Positions 1-9,100 of a stretch of DNA of 64,000 bases are shown piece by piece. The translations under genes and the position numbers were made by a program. Each line of letters opens with the position of its first letter. The stretch's first letter is position 1. Below the pieces are notes generated by a model. It saw only the letters and a program-made list of their open reading frames with translations, did not search any database and had not been told where the DNA came from. The stretch covers positions 1,860,001-1,924,000 of the forward strand of contig NZ_JANADR010000001.1 in the NCBI RefSeq assembly GCF_024199925.1, given 5' to 3'. Source of the stretch: Bradyrhizobium sp. CCGUVB1N3. GTDB taxonomy: Bacteria; Pseudomonadota; Alphaproteobacteria; Rhizobiales; Xanthobacteraceae.

Positions 1-1
1 G

Positions 2-373
2 AGCTTTCTGAGCCGCTTTCATCCGCTGTGGTCGACGCGGATCGCCTGCATCACCCATCCGATCGGGGCGCTCGTGATCGCCATCTTCGGCGCCGCCGGC
101 GCGAGCGCCTTTGCGCTTCTCCACGGTTCGGGCAACGGCGTTCTGACCATCGCGCGCGGAACGCTGCCGCTCGCGATCTTCGGGCCGAAGAATTACGGCT
201 ACCGGCTCGGCATCATCGGCGCGCCGGCGCGGATGGCGCAGGCCATTGCCCCGCTCGCCTTCGGCCTTTTGATCGACGTCTTGGGCAGCAAGGTCCTGAT
301 CGTGTCCTCGGCACTGAGCCTCACAGCACTCGCGGCACTGTTCCTGATCCACCCCAAGCGCCGGCCTTCTTGA
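2..373 (+). CDS. MFS transporter, C-terminal fragment
   Basis: Open frame running in from the left edge and ending at TGA 371-373, so only about 123 C-terminal residues are present. It contains hydrophobic segments consistent with the last transmembrane helices of a major facilitator permease, including a stretch reading PLAFGLLIDVLGSK near position 250. The short loop-helix pattern and basic end (HPKRRPS) fit an MFS inner-membrane carrier. The substrate cannot be told from this fragment. The start lies outside the window. Confidence 0.75.
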   Translation, partial: SFLSRFHPLWSTRIACITHPIGALVIAIFGAAGASAFALLHGSGNGVLTIARGTLPLAIFGPKNYGYRLGIIGAPARMAQAIAPLAFGLLIDVLGSKVLIVSSALSLTALAALFLIHPKRRPS

Positions 374-414
374 GGCCCCTTCCCTTCGCGGCTGCTTTCG
401 CGCAAAAGCAGGGC

Positions 415-606
415 ATGACCGACGACACCGAGCCATCAGGCACATTCAAGCGTCTCGCACGATGGGCGACCACGCCGCCACAGGCCTATGGCGTCTATCT
501 CGCCGCCGTCGTGCTGGTGTTCCTGCTCTCGTTCTACGCGGGCAGCCTGAAGCCGACGAAGGCGCCTGAAGGCGGGCCGCCGCCCGTGGCGGCGCCCAAG
601 AGCTGA
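415..606 (+). CDS. small single-pass membrane protein, unknown function
   Basis: 63-residue ORF starting ATG 415 and beginning MTDDTEPSGTFKRLARWATT. One hydrophobic segment (VYLAAVVLVFLLSFYAG) is followed by a Pro/Ala/Gly-rich tail ending in APKS. It looks like a small inner-membrane protein with a cytoplasmic basic N-terminus. It starts 41 bases after the MFS gene on the same strand and may be cotranscribed. The longer frame opening at position 28 has no sensible N-terminal sequence and was not used. I do not recognise the family beyond conserved hypothetical. Confidence 0.55.
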   Translation: MTDDTEPSGTFKRLARWATTPPQAYGVYLAAVVLVFLLSFYAGSLKPTKAPEGGPPPVAAPKS

Positions 607-631
607 TCAAGAGCTGATCAAGCGCTGATCA
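599..631. repeat. three tandem copies of an 11-bp unit spanning two convergent stop codons
   Basis: Copies lie at 599-609, 610-620 and 621-631 (AGAGCTGATCA twice, then AGCGCTGATCA). The first copy contains the TGA that ends the plus-strand small membrane protein. The third contains the stop codon of the minus-strand EamA transporter (629-631). Each copy holds TGATCA, so each gives a stop on both strands. Confidence 0.8.
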
Positions 632-1507
632 GGCTGGCTTCGCCCCGCTGGTGGCGATCCAGATGCCGGCAAACACCGCCACAAGGCCGACCAGGAGATT
701 GGGGGTGACCGGCTCGCCGATCAGGAGCGCCGCGAGCGCTGCCGCGGCGATGGGATTGACCGTCATGGTGTTGGCAACGCGCGTCGGCGTCGCAAGCGCG
801 AGCGCCTTGACCCAGAGAATGAAGGCAAGCGCACCGCCGCCGACGCCGAGATAGACCCCCGCGACCCATTGCGCGGTCGTGAAGTGATCGAGCGCCGCGA
901 AGCTTCCGCGCACAACGCCGACCAGCACCAGCGCAATCGCCCCGGCTCCCATGCCGACCGTCAAAAAGCCGAGCGCGCTCGAGCGCTGCATCAGCGGCCG
1001 TGACAACACGTTGTAGAAGGCCATGCAGAAGACGGCCGCGGCCATGATCAGCTCGCCACGCCAGGCTCCGGGCGGACTTTGCGCCAGGCCCGTCGCGAGC
1101 GCGGCCACGACGCCGAGCACGGCAATGCCGACGCCGAGCGCCTTGCGTGCCGTCAGACGCTCGACGCCGAGGAGCGCGCCGACCACCATGGTGTGAAGCG
1201 GCAGCGTCGCGAGCGCGAGGCTCGCCCGCGCCGCGGTCGTATAAGAGATCGCGATATTGTAGAGGATGAAGAACAGGCCGAAGAAGCTGAGGCCGAGCAG
1301 CAGCACGGCCGGCAGGTCACGCCGCGACGGCCACCGCACGCGCAACAGCAGCGCAACCGGCAGCAGGCAGGCGAACCCGATCCCCCAGCGCAGGATCGCC
1401 AGCAGGATCGGATCAGCGCCACCGACAAGATAGCGCGTGATCGCCGCCGCGGTGCCGCCGATGCTGCTGGACAGAAGCGCGATCGCAACGCCCGCCCATT
1501 CGCCCAA
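629..1507 (-). CDS. DMT-superfamily (EamA) drug/metabolite transporter
   Basis: 292-residue inner-membrane protein with about ten predicted helices arranged as two EamA repeats. A recognisable signature is the FACLLPVALLLR segment after helix 2 and the second repeat that begins WRGELIMAAAVFCMAFYNVLSRPL. Such proteins export or import small metabolites, but the substrate cannot be inferred. I chose TTG at 1507 because AAGGAGG lies six bases upstream and the protein then begins MGEWAGVAIALLSSSIGG, a typical first helix. A GTG at 1546 is an alternative. The frame extends far upstream but that part is antisense to the next gene. Confidence 0.85.
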   Translation of the reverse strand: MGEWAGVAIALLSSSIGGTAAAITRYLVGGADPILLAILRWGIGFACLLPVALLLRVRWPSRRDLPAVLLLGLSFFGLFFILYNIAISYTTAARASLALATLPLHTMVVGALLGVERLTARKALGVGIAVLGVVAALATGLAQSPPGAWRGELIMAAAVFCMAFYNVLSRPLMQRSSALGFLTVGMGAGAIALVLVGVVRGSFAALDHFTTAQWVAGVYLGVGGGALAFILWVKALALATPTRVANTMTVNPIAAAALAALLIGEPVTPNLLVGLVAVFAGIWIATSGAKPA

Positions 1508-1587
1508 AGCCGCCTCCTTCGCGAAGCCAGCTGGACGAACTAGCACCCCCCTGCTGACAGCATCGTGGCAGCAGCCCCGCCAATACG

Positions 1588-2418
1588 TCAGTCGTAAGAC
1601 TCCGGCGCCATCTTCAGGGTATCGCGCTGCGCCTTGTCGTGGTTGATCCAGAGCTGCGCCTTCTCCTTCGCAAGCACATCGGCGATCTTCTGCATCGAGG
1701 CGACAGTCTGCTCCTTGCTGACGTTCATGCCGGGTACCACGCGGTTGTCCCAGTTGCTTTTGAAGTGGACCGCATCGCCCGACAGCACCACCGCGCCGGT
1801 TTTCGGCAATTTCACCAGCAGCGACTGGTGTCCCGGCGTGTGGCCGGGCGTTGCGAGAATGGTCAGGCTGCCGTCGCCGAACAGGTCCTTGTCGCCATCG
1901 AGCAGCACGACGGGATGCGACGGCTTGAAGCGCGGCTCGTTGTTGGGACCGGGCCATTCATATTCAGCCTTCTGAACATGAAGGACGGCCTGCGGAAACA
2001 TCTCGACATTGCCGGTGTGGTCGGGATGGGTGTGCGAGACCGCCATCCACTTGATGTCGCTCGGCTTGAGGCCGAGCTGCTCGAGTTGCGCGAGAAGCGT
2101 CTTCGGCCGGCGCCAGACCGTCGCCTTCGGGTCGGAGGGAACGAGGCCATTGGGCATCGATGCAACCGCATCCGGGACACCGGTATCCCAGAGGAACCAG
2201 CCCTGGCTGTGCTTGATCAGGTAGCAGCTATCGACGAAGTCCATCGGCTTGCCTTCGTTCATGCCCGGCGTCCAGCGCGACACGTCGCTGGTGGCACCCT
2301 CCCCGCAATTGAGGATGTAGAGCCTTTCGACACCGGACTTTTCGGACTGGGCCGAGGCGGATTGGGTAAGCAAGGCGAACGCGATTGCAACAAGAGCGAA
2401 GCTGATCCGGGGCATCAT
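1588..2418 (-). CDS. secreted metallo-beta-lactamase-fold hydrolase, N-acyl-homoserine-lactonase-like
   Basis: 276 residues with a clear cleavable signal peptide (hydrophobic core FALVAIAFALL, cleavage after SASA), so it is probably periplasmic. It carries the metallo-beta-lactamase HxHxDH zinc motif in SHTHPDHTGN, a second His in TPGHTPGHQ, the bridging Asp in LSGDAVHF and a late His in INHDKAQ. The overall layout matches the AHL-lactonase/AttM-like branch, which opens lactone rings and can quench quorum sensing. Lactonase activity itself is inferred from family resemblance only. It is transcribed towards the EamA transporter, 80 bases away. Confidence 0.8.
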   Translation of the reverse strand: MMPRISFALVAIAFALLTQSASAQSEKSGVERLYILNCGEGATSDVSRWTPGMNEGKPMDFVDSCYLIKHSQGWFLWDTGVPDAVASMPNGLVPSDPKATVWRRPKTLLAQLEQLGLKPSDIKWMAVSHTHPDHTGNVEMFPQAVLHVQKAEYEWPGPNNEPRFKPSHPVVLLDGDKDLFGDGSLTILATPGHTPGHQSLLVKLPKTGAVVLSGDAVHFKSNWDNRVVPGMNVSKEQTVASMQKIADVLAKEKAQLWINHDKAQRDTLKMAPESYD

Positions 2419-2515
2419 TCTAGTTCCTCATTTTCGGAAGCGACGCCGGCGACGCAATCCGTGATCGCTGACGAAACCCCGACCACGCCCGGGAATTCCC
2501 GTCGGCCCCAACACG

Positions 2516-3481
2516 TCAATGTGGGCAGGTTTCCACCTCGACGGTGATATGGCTGAGCCCCTTCAGCCCCGCGAGCCGCTTCTTGTAGACGGCGGGCTGC
2601 TTGGGCTTGTCGGAGACGAGCGAGACCAGCACGGCGCAGTGGCCGGGGCCGACCTGCCAGAGATGCAGGTCGGTGACGCGGTCCTCGCCCACCTCCATGC
2701 GGGCGCGGATGACCCTTTCCAGCTTCTCGTCGGCCCGGACGTCGAGCAGCACCGCGCCCGAGGCCTTGATCAGGCCGAACGCCCAGCTCGCGATCACCAC
2801 GCTGCCGATCAGCCCGACGGCCGGATCGGCCCACACCCATCCCGAATACATGGCGACGACGAGCGCCCCGATCGCCAGCACCGAGGTCGCCGCATCCGCC
2901 ATGACGTGGATGTAGGCGGCGCGCAAATTGTTGTCGTGATGATGGTGGTGATGATCGTGGTCGTGATCGTCGTCGTCATGCGCATGCGCGTGGCCATGGT
3001 CATGGCCGTGATGGTGATGATCATGGCTGTCGCGGAGCAGCCAGGCGCTGACGAGATTGACGCAGAGGCCGAGCACCGCCACCGCGATCGCCTCGCCATA
3101 GACGATCGGCACCGGGGAGATCAGGCGCAGCACGCTCTCATAGGCGATCTGGACGGCGATCAGCCCCAGGATGATCGCGCTGGAAAAGGCGGCGAGATCG
3201 CCGAACTTGCCGGTGCCGAACGTAAAATGCGCGTTGCCAAGGTGCTGGCGCGCGAAGCGATAGGCGAACGCCGCGATCCCGAGCGCCGCCGCATGCGTTC
3301 CCATGTGCCAACCGTCGGCGAGCAGTGCCATCGAGCCGAACAGCGAGCCGGCGACGATCTCGCCGACCATCATGATGAGCGTCAGCGCCACTACGAACCA
3401 GGTACGCCGCTCGTTCTCGTCATGCTTGTCGCCGAGGAACGCGTGCTCGTGCGTCCATTGCTCGAGGGAATGTGAGTGCAT
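2516..3481 (-). CDS. dmeF: cation diffusion facilitator, Co(II)/Ni(II) efflux transporter DmeF type
   Basis: 321-residue CDF antiporter that expels divalent metals across the inner membrane. The N-terminus (MHSHSLEQW.HEHAFLG) is characteristic of the DmeF group. Helix 2 carries the metal site ALLADGWHMGTHAAAL. A long His/Asp-rich loop (nucleotides about 2916-3030) precedes AAYIHVMADAATSVLA, the second half of the metal site. The cytoplasmic C-terminal domain follows. DmeF is usually paired with a CsoR-like DmeR repressor gene, and none is visible next to it here. It is divergent from the chrB gene, sharing a 202-base intergenic region. Confidence 0.88.
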   Translation of the reverse strand: MHSHSLEQWTHEHAFLGDKHDENERRTWFVVALTLIMMVGEIVAGSLFGSMALLADGWHMGTHAAALGIAAFAYRFARQHLGNAHFTFGTGKFGDLAAFSSAIILGLIAVQIAYESVLRLISPVPIVYGEAIAVAVLGLCVNLVSAWLLRDSHDHHHHGHDHGHAHAHDDDDHDHDHHHHHHDNNLRAAYIHVMADAATSVLAIGALVVAMYSGWVWADPAVGLIGSVVIASWAFGLIKASGAVLLDVRADEKLERVIRARMEVGEDRVTDLHLWQVGPGHCAVLVSLVSDKPKQPAVYKKRLAGLKGLSHITVEVETCPH

Positions 3482-3571
3482 CGGGCATATCTCCGAGAAG
3501 GAATCCGTTTGCCGGGAATATAGGCCGCGGCAGCAGAACTTTCTAAGGCTGATTGCCGGCCAAACCCACGA

Positions 3572-3600
3572 TTGACAGGCACTCGCAGTTTCGCTGTAAT
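3572..3600 (+). promoter_or_regulatory. strong sigma70-type promoter of the chromate operon
   Basis: TTGACA at 3572-3577 and TGTAAT at 3595-3600 with exactly 17 bases between them. This is close to the vegetative consensus and stands out in this GC-rich genome. Transcription from it would begin near 3607 and leave a leader of about 77 bases before chrB. Confidence 0.7.
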
Positions 3601-3608
3601 GCGGCTCA

Positions 3609-3683
3609 TGGGGATTTGAGCGATCTCCCCACGAGGCGACATGCCCAAGTATCGCGTCCCGTCATTCTTTACGAGGACGCATC
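3609..3683 (+). promoter_or_regulatory. structured leader upstream of chrB, with hairpin and upstream ORF
   Basis: The leader contains a six-base-pair inverted repeat TGGGGA (3609-3614) and TCCCCA (3626-3631), followed at once by ACGAGG (3631-3636) and ATG 3641. That ATG opens a 23-codon ORF (MPKYRVPSFF...) ending at TGA 3710-3712, inside chrB in another frame. A second ACGAGG (3671-3676) is the ribosome-binding site of chrB itself. Conserved chrB RNA motifs upstream of chromate genes have been reported in Proteobacteria. I cannot confirm that this is one without a covariance search. Confidence 0.45.
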
Positions 3684-4502
3684 ATGTCTACTTTCACGAC
3701 GATATCTTCTGACAAATTGGCGCGGCTGATCGGCACGGCCAATGCCCCCGCCCTCATCGACGTCCGGACCGACGAGGACTATGCCGCCGACCGGCGGCTG
3801 ATCCCCGGCTCCATCAAGCTCAGCCACGACAGGGTTCCGGATTGGGGAGCCGACTTCGCCGGCCGCTCCGCAATCGTTTCCTGCCTGCGCGGCGAAAAGC
3901 TCGCACAGGGCACCGCGGCCTGGCTCCGGCGACTTGGCGTGCAGGCCGAAACGCTCGAAGGCGGTTTCGAGGGGTGGAAGGCGGCGAAGCTGCCCCTTGT
4001 CGACACCAGCAAGCTGCCGAAGCGGGATGCCAAAGGCCGCACGGTCTGGGTGACGCGGGCACGGCCGAAGGTCGACCGCATCGCCTGCCCCTGGCTGATC
4101 CGCCGCTTCGTCGATCCCAATGCGGTGTTCCTCTACGTGGTGCCCTCGGAGGTCGTCGGCGTCGGCGAGCGCTTCAATGCCGCGCCCTTCGACATCGAGA
4201 ACGTGTTCTGGAGCCACCGCGGACCGCTCTGCACCTTCGACGTCATGGTCGAGGAGTTCGGGCTTTCGACCCCGCCCTTGCAGCGGCTCGCAACCCTGGT
4301 GCGCGGCGCCGACACCGCGCGGCCCGATCTTGCTCCGGAGGCCCCGGGCCTGCTCGCGGCTTCGCTAGGCCTGTCGCGAATGTATGATGACGACCTCGCG
4401 CAGCTCGAGGCCGGCATGCTGCTCTACGACGCCTTCTACCGCTGGTGCCGCGACGCCACCACCGAGACTCACAACTGGCCGACCAACAAAGTGAAGGCGT
4501 GA
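3684..4502 (+). CDS. chrB: rhodanese-ChrB fusion, chromate resistance protein
   Basis: 272 residues. Residues about 1-110 form a rhodanese domain with the candidate catalytic Cys67 in SCLRGEKL. Residues about 120-270 form the ChrB C-terminal domain, starting VWVTRARPKVDRIACPWLIRRFVD, the signature of this family. ChrB-type proteins accompany ChrA and act in chromate sensing or resistance. ATG 3684 follows ACGAGG. The stop overlaps the chrA start as TGATG, so the two are translationally coupled. Whether the rhodanese half is a sulfurtransferase or a redox sensor is open. Confidence 0.85.
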   Translation: MSTFTTISSDKLARLIGTANAPALIDVRTDEDYAADRRLIPGSIKLSHDRVPDWGADFAGRSAIVSCLRGEKLAQGTAAWLRRLGVQAETLEGGFEGWKAAKLPLVDTSKLPKRDAKGRTVWVTRARPKVDRIACPWLIRRFVDPNAVFLYVVPSEVVGVGERFNAAPFDIENVFWSHRGPLCTFDVMVEEFGLSTPPLQRLATLVRGADTARPDLAPEAPGLLAASLGLSRMYDDDLAQLEAGMLLYDAFYRWCRDATTETHNWPTNKVKA

Positions 4503-5887
4503 TGGACACCCGCAACGTCGAAGCAGGAGCTGATGCCGGTCACGGCATCAGCTTCAACGAAGCCTTTCGCGTCTGGCTCCGGGTCGCCGTGCTCAGCTTC
4601 GGCGGCCCCGCCGGCCAGATCGCGGTCATGCACCGCATCCTGGTCGAGGAGAAAAACTGGATCTCCGAAGGCCGTTTCCTGCATGCGCTGAACTACTGCA
4701 TGCTGCTGCCAGGACCGGAGGCGCAGCAGCTTGCGACCTACATCGGCTGGCTGATGCATCGGACGGCCGGCGGGTTGATGGCGGGCGGGCTGTTCATCCT
4801 GCCCGGCATCATCGCCATCATGGGCCTCAGCTACATCTATGCTGCCTTCGGCAATGTCAGCTTCGTCGAGGCGCTGTTCTTCGGCCTGAAGGCCGCCGTG
4901 CTCGCCATCGTCGTCGAAGCCGTGGTGCGCGTCGGCAAGCGCGCGCTGAAGAACCGTGTCATGATCGCGCTTGCGGCCGCAGCCTTCGTCGCGATCTTCT
5001 TCTTCGCTATCCCCTTCCCGATCATCATCATCGCCGCCGGCGTGATCGGCTATGTCGGCGCAAGAAGCGGCCGTCCGGAATTCGCGCCCGCGGCCCACGG
5101 CCATGACAGCAACACCGCTTTGATCGACAGCATGCTCGGTGAGGCCGTGCCCGATCATGTCCGCCCCAACACAGCGCGCGCAATCCGCGTCGGCGCGCTG
5201 TGGCTCGCGCTCTGGCTGGTCCCGGTGATCGCGCTGCTCGCGGCGTTCGGAGAGGCCAACGTGTTCAGCCAGATCGCGCTGTTCTTCTCCAAGATGGCGC
5301 TGGTCACCTTCGGTGGCGCCTATGCGGTGCTCGCCTATGTCGCCCAGCAGGCGGTGGAGCATTATCACTGGCTCAGCGCGCGCGAGATGCTGGATGGGCT
5401 CGGCATGGCCGAGACCACGCCCGGCCCCCTGATCATGGTGCTGCAATTCGTGGGCTTCATGGCCGCCTTCCGCGATCCAACGGGACTGTCGCCGATGCTT
5501 GCCGGCACGCTCGGAGGCCTGCTAGCGACCTGGGTGACCTTCACGCCCTGCTTCCTGTGGATCTTCTTAGGCGCCCCCTATGTCGAGCTCCTGCGCGGCA
5601 ACAAAGGCCTCGCCGGCGCGCTCGGCGCGATCACCGCCGCCGTCGTCGGTGTGATCCTCAACCTCTCGATCTGGTTCGCGCTGCACACGCTGTTCCGCGA
5701 GACCGCTCCGGTGCATGCATTTCCGCTGTCCTTCGACATGCCGGTGCTGGCAAGCGTCGATATCCCGGCGCTGGTGCTCTCGATCGCGGCGGCAACCGCG
5801 ATCTTCCGCTTCAAGCTCGGCATGCTGACCGTACTGGCGGGATCGTGTGCGGCGGGCGTGGCGTTGCGGCTGGCGGGAGTGATCTAG
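4502..5887 (+). CDS. chrA: chromate efflux transporter ChrA
   Basis: 461-residue, two-domain (long-chain) member of the CHR family, which pumps chromate out across the inner membrane. Each half carries the repeated signature: FRVWLRVAVLSFGGPAGQIA then LLPGPEAQQLATYIG in the first half, and KMALVTFGGAYAVLAYV then ETTPGPLIMVLQFVG in the second. Start ATG 4502 overlaps the chrB TGA. The frame is open further upstream to 4445, but that part lies inside chrB. It forms one transcription unit with chrB. Confidence 0.93.
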   Translation: MDTRNVEAGADAGHGISFNEAFRVWLRVAVLSFGGPAGQIAVMHRILVEEKNWISEGRFLHALNYCMLLPGPEAQQLATYIGWLMHRTAGGLMAGGLFILPGIIAIMGLSYIYAAFGNVSFVEALFFGLKAAVLAIVVEAVVRVGKRALKNRVMIALAAAAFVAIFFFAIPFPIIIIAAGVIGYVGARSGRPEFAPAAHGHDSNTALIDSMLGEAVPDHVRPNTARAIRVGALWLALWLVPVIALLAAFGEANVFSQIALFFSKMALVTFGGAYAVLAYVAQQAVEHYHWLSAREMLDGLGMAETTPGPLIMVLQFVGFMAAFRDPTGLSPMLAGTLGGLLATWVTFTPCFLWIFLGAPYVELLRGNKGLAGALGAITAAVVGVILNLSIWFALHTLFRETAPVHAFPLSFDMPVLASVDIPALVLSIAAATAIFRFKLGMLTVLAGSCAAGVALRLAGVI

Positions 5888-6108
5888 GAGCCAAGAGATA
5901 CTTGGCGCTCACGGCTTCGAAGTGCCGGCACGGTGCTCGCCCATATCCGAAATTCCATTTGCTGCGATGCATGACACTTGAATTGCACAGCGGGCGCCGT
6001 GCACGACTTCGGGCTGTCGGCGCCGTCGGCCCCTGTGCGATCGGCCCCAGACCGACTGATCTGCTTCGCATGCGTTTCTAACGTGCTACAATTCCTACGT
6101 GAGCCATA

Positions 6109-6184
6109 GGTTTGCCAAGAACTGGGTTTGCCAAGAACTGGGTTTGCCAAGACTGGGTTTGCCAAGACTGGGTCTGCCATGACT
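6109..6184 (+). repeat. degenerate tandem repeat, five copies of 15-16 bp, containing a start codon
   Basis: The unit TTTGCCAAGAACTGGG starts at 6111, 6127, 6143 and 6158, with a changed fifth copy (TCTGCCATGACTGG) at 6173. Spacing is 16, 16, 15 and 15. The last copy holds the ATG (6179) used as the start of the cyclase gene. The rest of the 5888-6178 intergenic region shows no gene. Confidence 0.85.
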
Positions 6185-9100
6185 GGTATCGCAGAGTGGC
6201 TAGCATCGATCGGCTTGGGAGAGTACGCTCCGCGCTTCAGCGAGAATGCCATTGACGTCTCGGTCCTGCGCGATCTCACGGAGCAGGATCTCAAGGATCT
6301 CGGCGTCTTGCTTGGACATCGCCGCAAGATGTTGCGAGCGATCGCAGAACTTGCGGCGGACGTTCCTCGACCCCTCCCGACCGGCCTCCAACCGGCATCG
6401 CGAGACGGCGCCGAGCGGCGTCAACTTACGATCATGTTTTGCGATCTGGTGGGGTCGTCGGCACTTTCGGCCCGCCTGGATCCGGAGGACTTGCGGGCGG
6501 TAATCGGCACCTATCACGCCTGCATCGCAGCGGTTGTCGCCCAGAAGGAGGGCATCATCGCGCGGTATATGGGGGATGGCGTGCTCGCTTATTTTGGCTA
6601 TCCCCAGGCGCACGAGGACGATGCCGAGCAGGCGATACGCGCGGGGATGGCGTTGGTCGATGCCGTAGCTAACCTTCAAACGGATGTCGGTATCGGGCTG
6701 CAGGTGCGCGTTGGCATCGCGACCGGCATGGTGGTCGTGGGCGATTTGATCGGCGAAGGCGCCGCCAAGGAGCAGGCGGTCATTGGCGAGACGCCGAACT
6801 TGGCGGCTCGCCTGCAGGCGTTCGCCGAGCCCGGTGCGGTGCTGATTTCAGAGAGTACCCACCAGCTCAGCGACGGGCATTTCGAATTCCGAAATCTCGG
6901 CCCTGTCGCGCTCAAAGGATGGGCGGATCCCATACCAGCCTGGCGGGTACTAGGGGCAACCGGAGTCGAAAGCCGCTTTGAGGCGCAGCACAAGGCCAGA
7001 TTGACCCCACTCATCGGCCGGGACGAGGAGATGGAGCTGCTGTTGCGCCGCTGGCAGCATTCCGCGCGGGGCGAAGGCTGTGCGGTGGTTCTAACCGGAG
7101 AGCCAGGTATCGGCAAATCGCACATTGCCTTGGCGCTTCAACAGCGGCTCGAGGCCGAACCGCACATTACGGTGCGGCAATTCTGCTCGGCGCACCACAC
7201 CAATAGTGCGCTCTATCCATTGATCGCCCAACTCGAACGGGCTGCCCGGTTCGAGCGAAGTGACTCCCCGGCGGAGAAGTTCACCAAGCTTGAGACCCTG
7301 CTCCTGCGGTCCGGCGCTGACGCCGAGCGTGTGGTACCACCTCTGGCCAACCTTTTGTCGCTACCAACCAGCGACCGCTATGACGTGCCAGAACTGACCC
7401 CGCAGAAGCGCAAGGAAATGATATTGGCGGCGTTCCTGGCTCAGCTCGAGGGCTTGGCAGCGCGACAGCCCGTATTCGTCATCTTCGAGGATGTCCATTG
7501 GGCGGACCCGACCTCACTGGAGCTGCTCACGATCACATTGGAACGGCTGCCACGGCTTCGAGTGCTACTGCTCATAACCGCAAGACGAGAGTTCAAGCCG
7601 CCGTGGCCCGGTCATGCGCATGTTACGACGATCTCGCTCACGCGGCTGAGCCGGCGGGACGGAGTGGCGTTGATCGAACGGGTCACGGCCGGCAAGACGC
7701 TCCCGCAGGAGGTGCTGGACCAAATCCTCGCTCGCACGGACGGCGTGCCACTGTTCGTCGAGGAATTGACCAAGACAGTCCTCGAAACCGGACTTTTGCA
7801 AGAACGGGAAGATCACTATGTCCTGAACCGCCCGTTACCATCGATGGCGATTCCGACGACATTGCACGCATCGCTGATGGCGAGGCTCGACCGATTGGCA
7901 CCGGTTAGGGAAGTGGCTCAGATCGGCGCAGTCGTGGGGCGCGAGTTCTCTTTCGAACTGTTGAGCACAGTCGTCGGGCTGCCAAAGGAGAGACTCGAGG
8001 AGGCGCTTGCCCAGTTGGTTCGGTCGGAGCTGATATTTTGCCGGGGCGAAGTGCCCCAAGCGGTCTATACTTTCAAGCACGCCCTCGTGCGAGACGCCGC
8101 TTATTCTGGACTTCTAAGGAGTCGACGTACCGGACTGCATGCCACGATCGCGGACGCGTTCGAGCAACGCTTCCCGGAAATCGTCGAAGCGCAACCCGAA
8201 ACTCTTGCCCACCATCTCACCGAAGCCGGACTGATCGAAAAGGCCACAGGCTATTGGCTACAGGCCAGCAAAAAGGCTGCCATGCGCTCCGCCAATCTCG
8301 AAGCCATCGCACACGCGCAGCGAGGCGTCGAAGCCCTGCGTCATTTGCCCGACGGCGCAGCGAAGGACGGGCTGGAGCTTGATTTTCACCTCGTTCTGGG
8401 GCCGTGCCTGATCGCTACCCAAGGGCCAGCATCGAACAGATCGATGGCGACCTTCGCTCGCGCTCGCGAGCTGTGCGAGCGCCTCGGAGATCCCCCCGAG
8501 CACCTCCAGGTCTTGTTCTGGTTGACCACCGCGAGAGTCATTCGTGGCGAATTGCCGCTGGCCCAGGAAATGATCGCGGCTTTGCTTGAGCTCATCGAAG
8601 CGCGCGGTGAACGACCGGCATTGCTCAATGCGATGCGCGGACAAGCTATGATACGTCTTTTCATGGGGCATGCCAGCGCGGCCCGAGAATTGCTGCAACG
8701 CGCTTTCGAGGCATTCAATGCAAGCAGCGAAGAACAACAATGGGCGGCGCGCGCGGCTGGCCAGGATGCTGGAGTGGCTGACCTCGCCTTGATGTCGTGG
8801 TCCCTCTGGCTGCTCGGCCATGCGGATACGGCGATCACGCGAATAAATGCCGCCGTTCAGAGGGCCAACGCCATCGATCATCCGCATTCTCAAGCTTATG
8901 CCTACTATTATGCGTCCATTCTTCACGCTCTCCGCGGCGAGTTCTCGAATGCACATGGGTTTGCCGAGCGCTGTCTCGCCCTGTCGGAAGAACACGGGTT
9001 CCAGCAGTGGCGCGGCTTGGCGCGCGCCATTCGTGGCATATGCGTCACCCTGCTCAGCCCTTCGCCCAGCGTGATCGAGGAAGTACGGAGCGCGTTCGAT

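Noticed and set aside
2941..3030. CRISPR or simple repeat in the His-codon-rich stretch
   Set aside because: The repeated CAC/CAT and GAC codons encode the His/Asp-rich loop of the CDF transporter.
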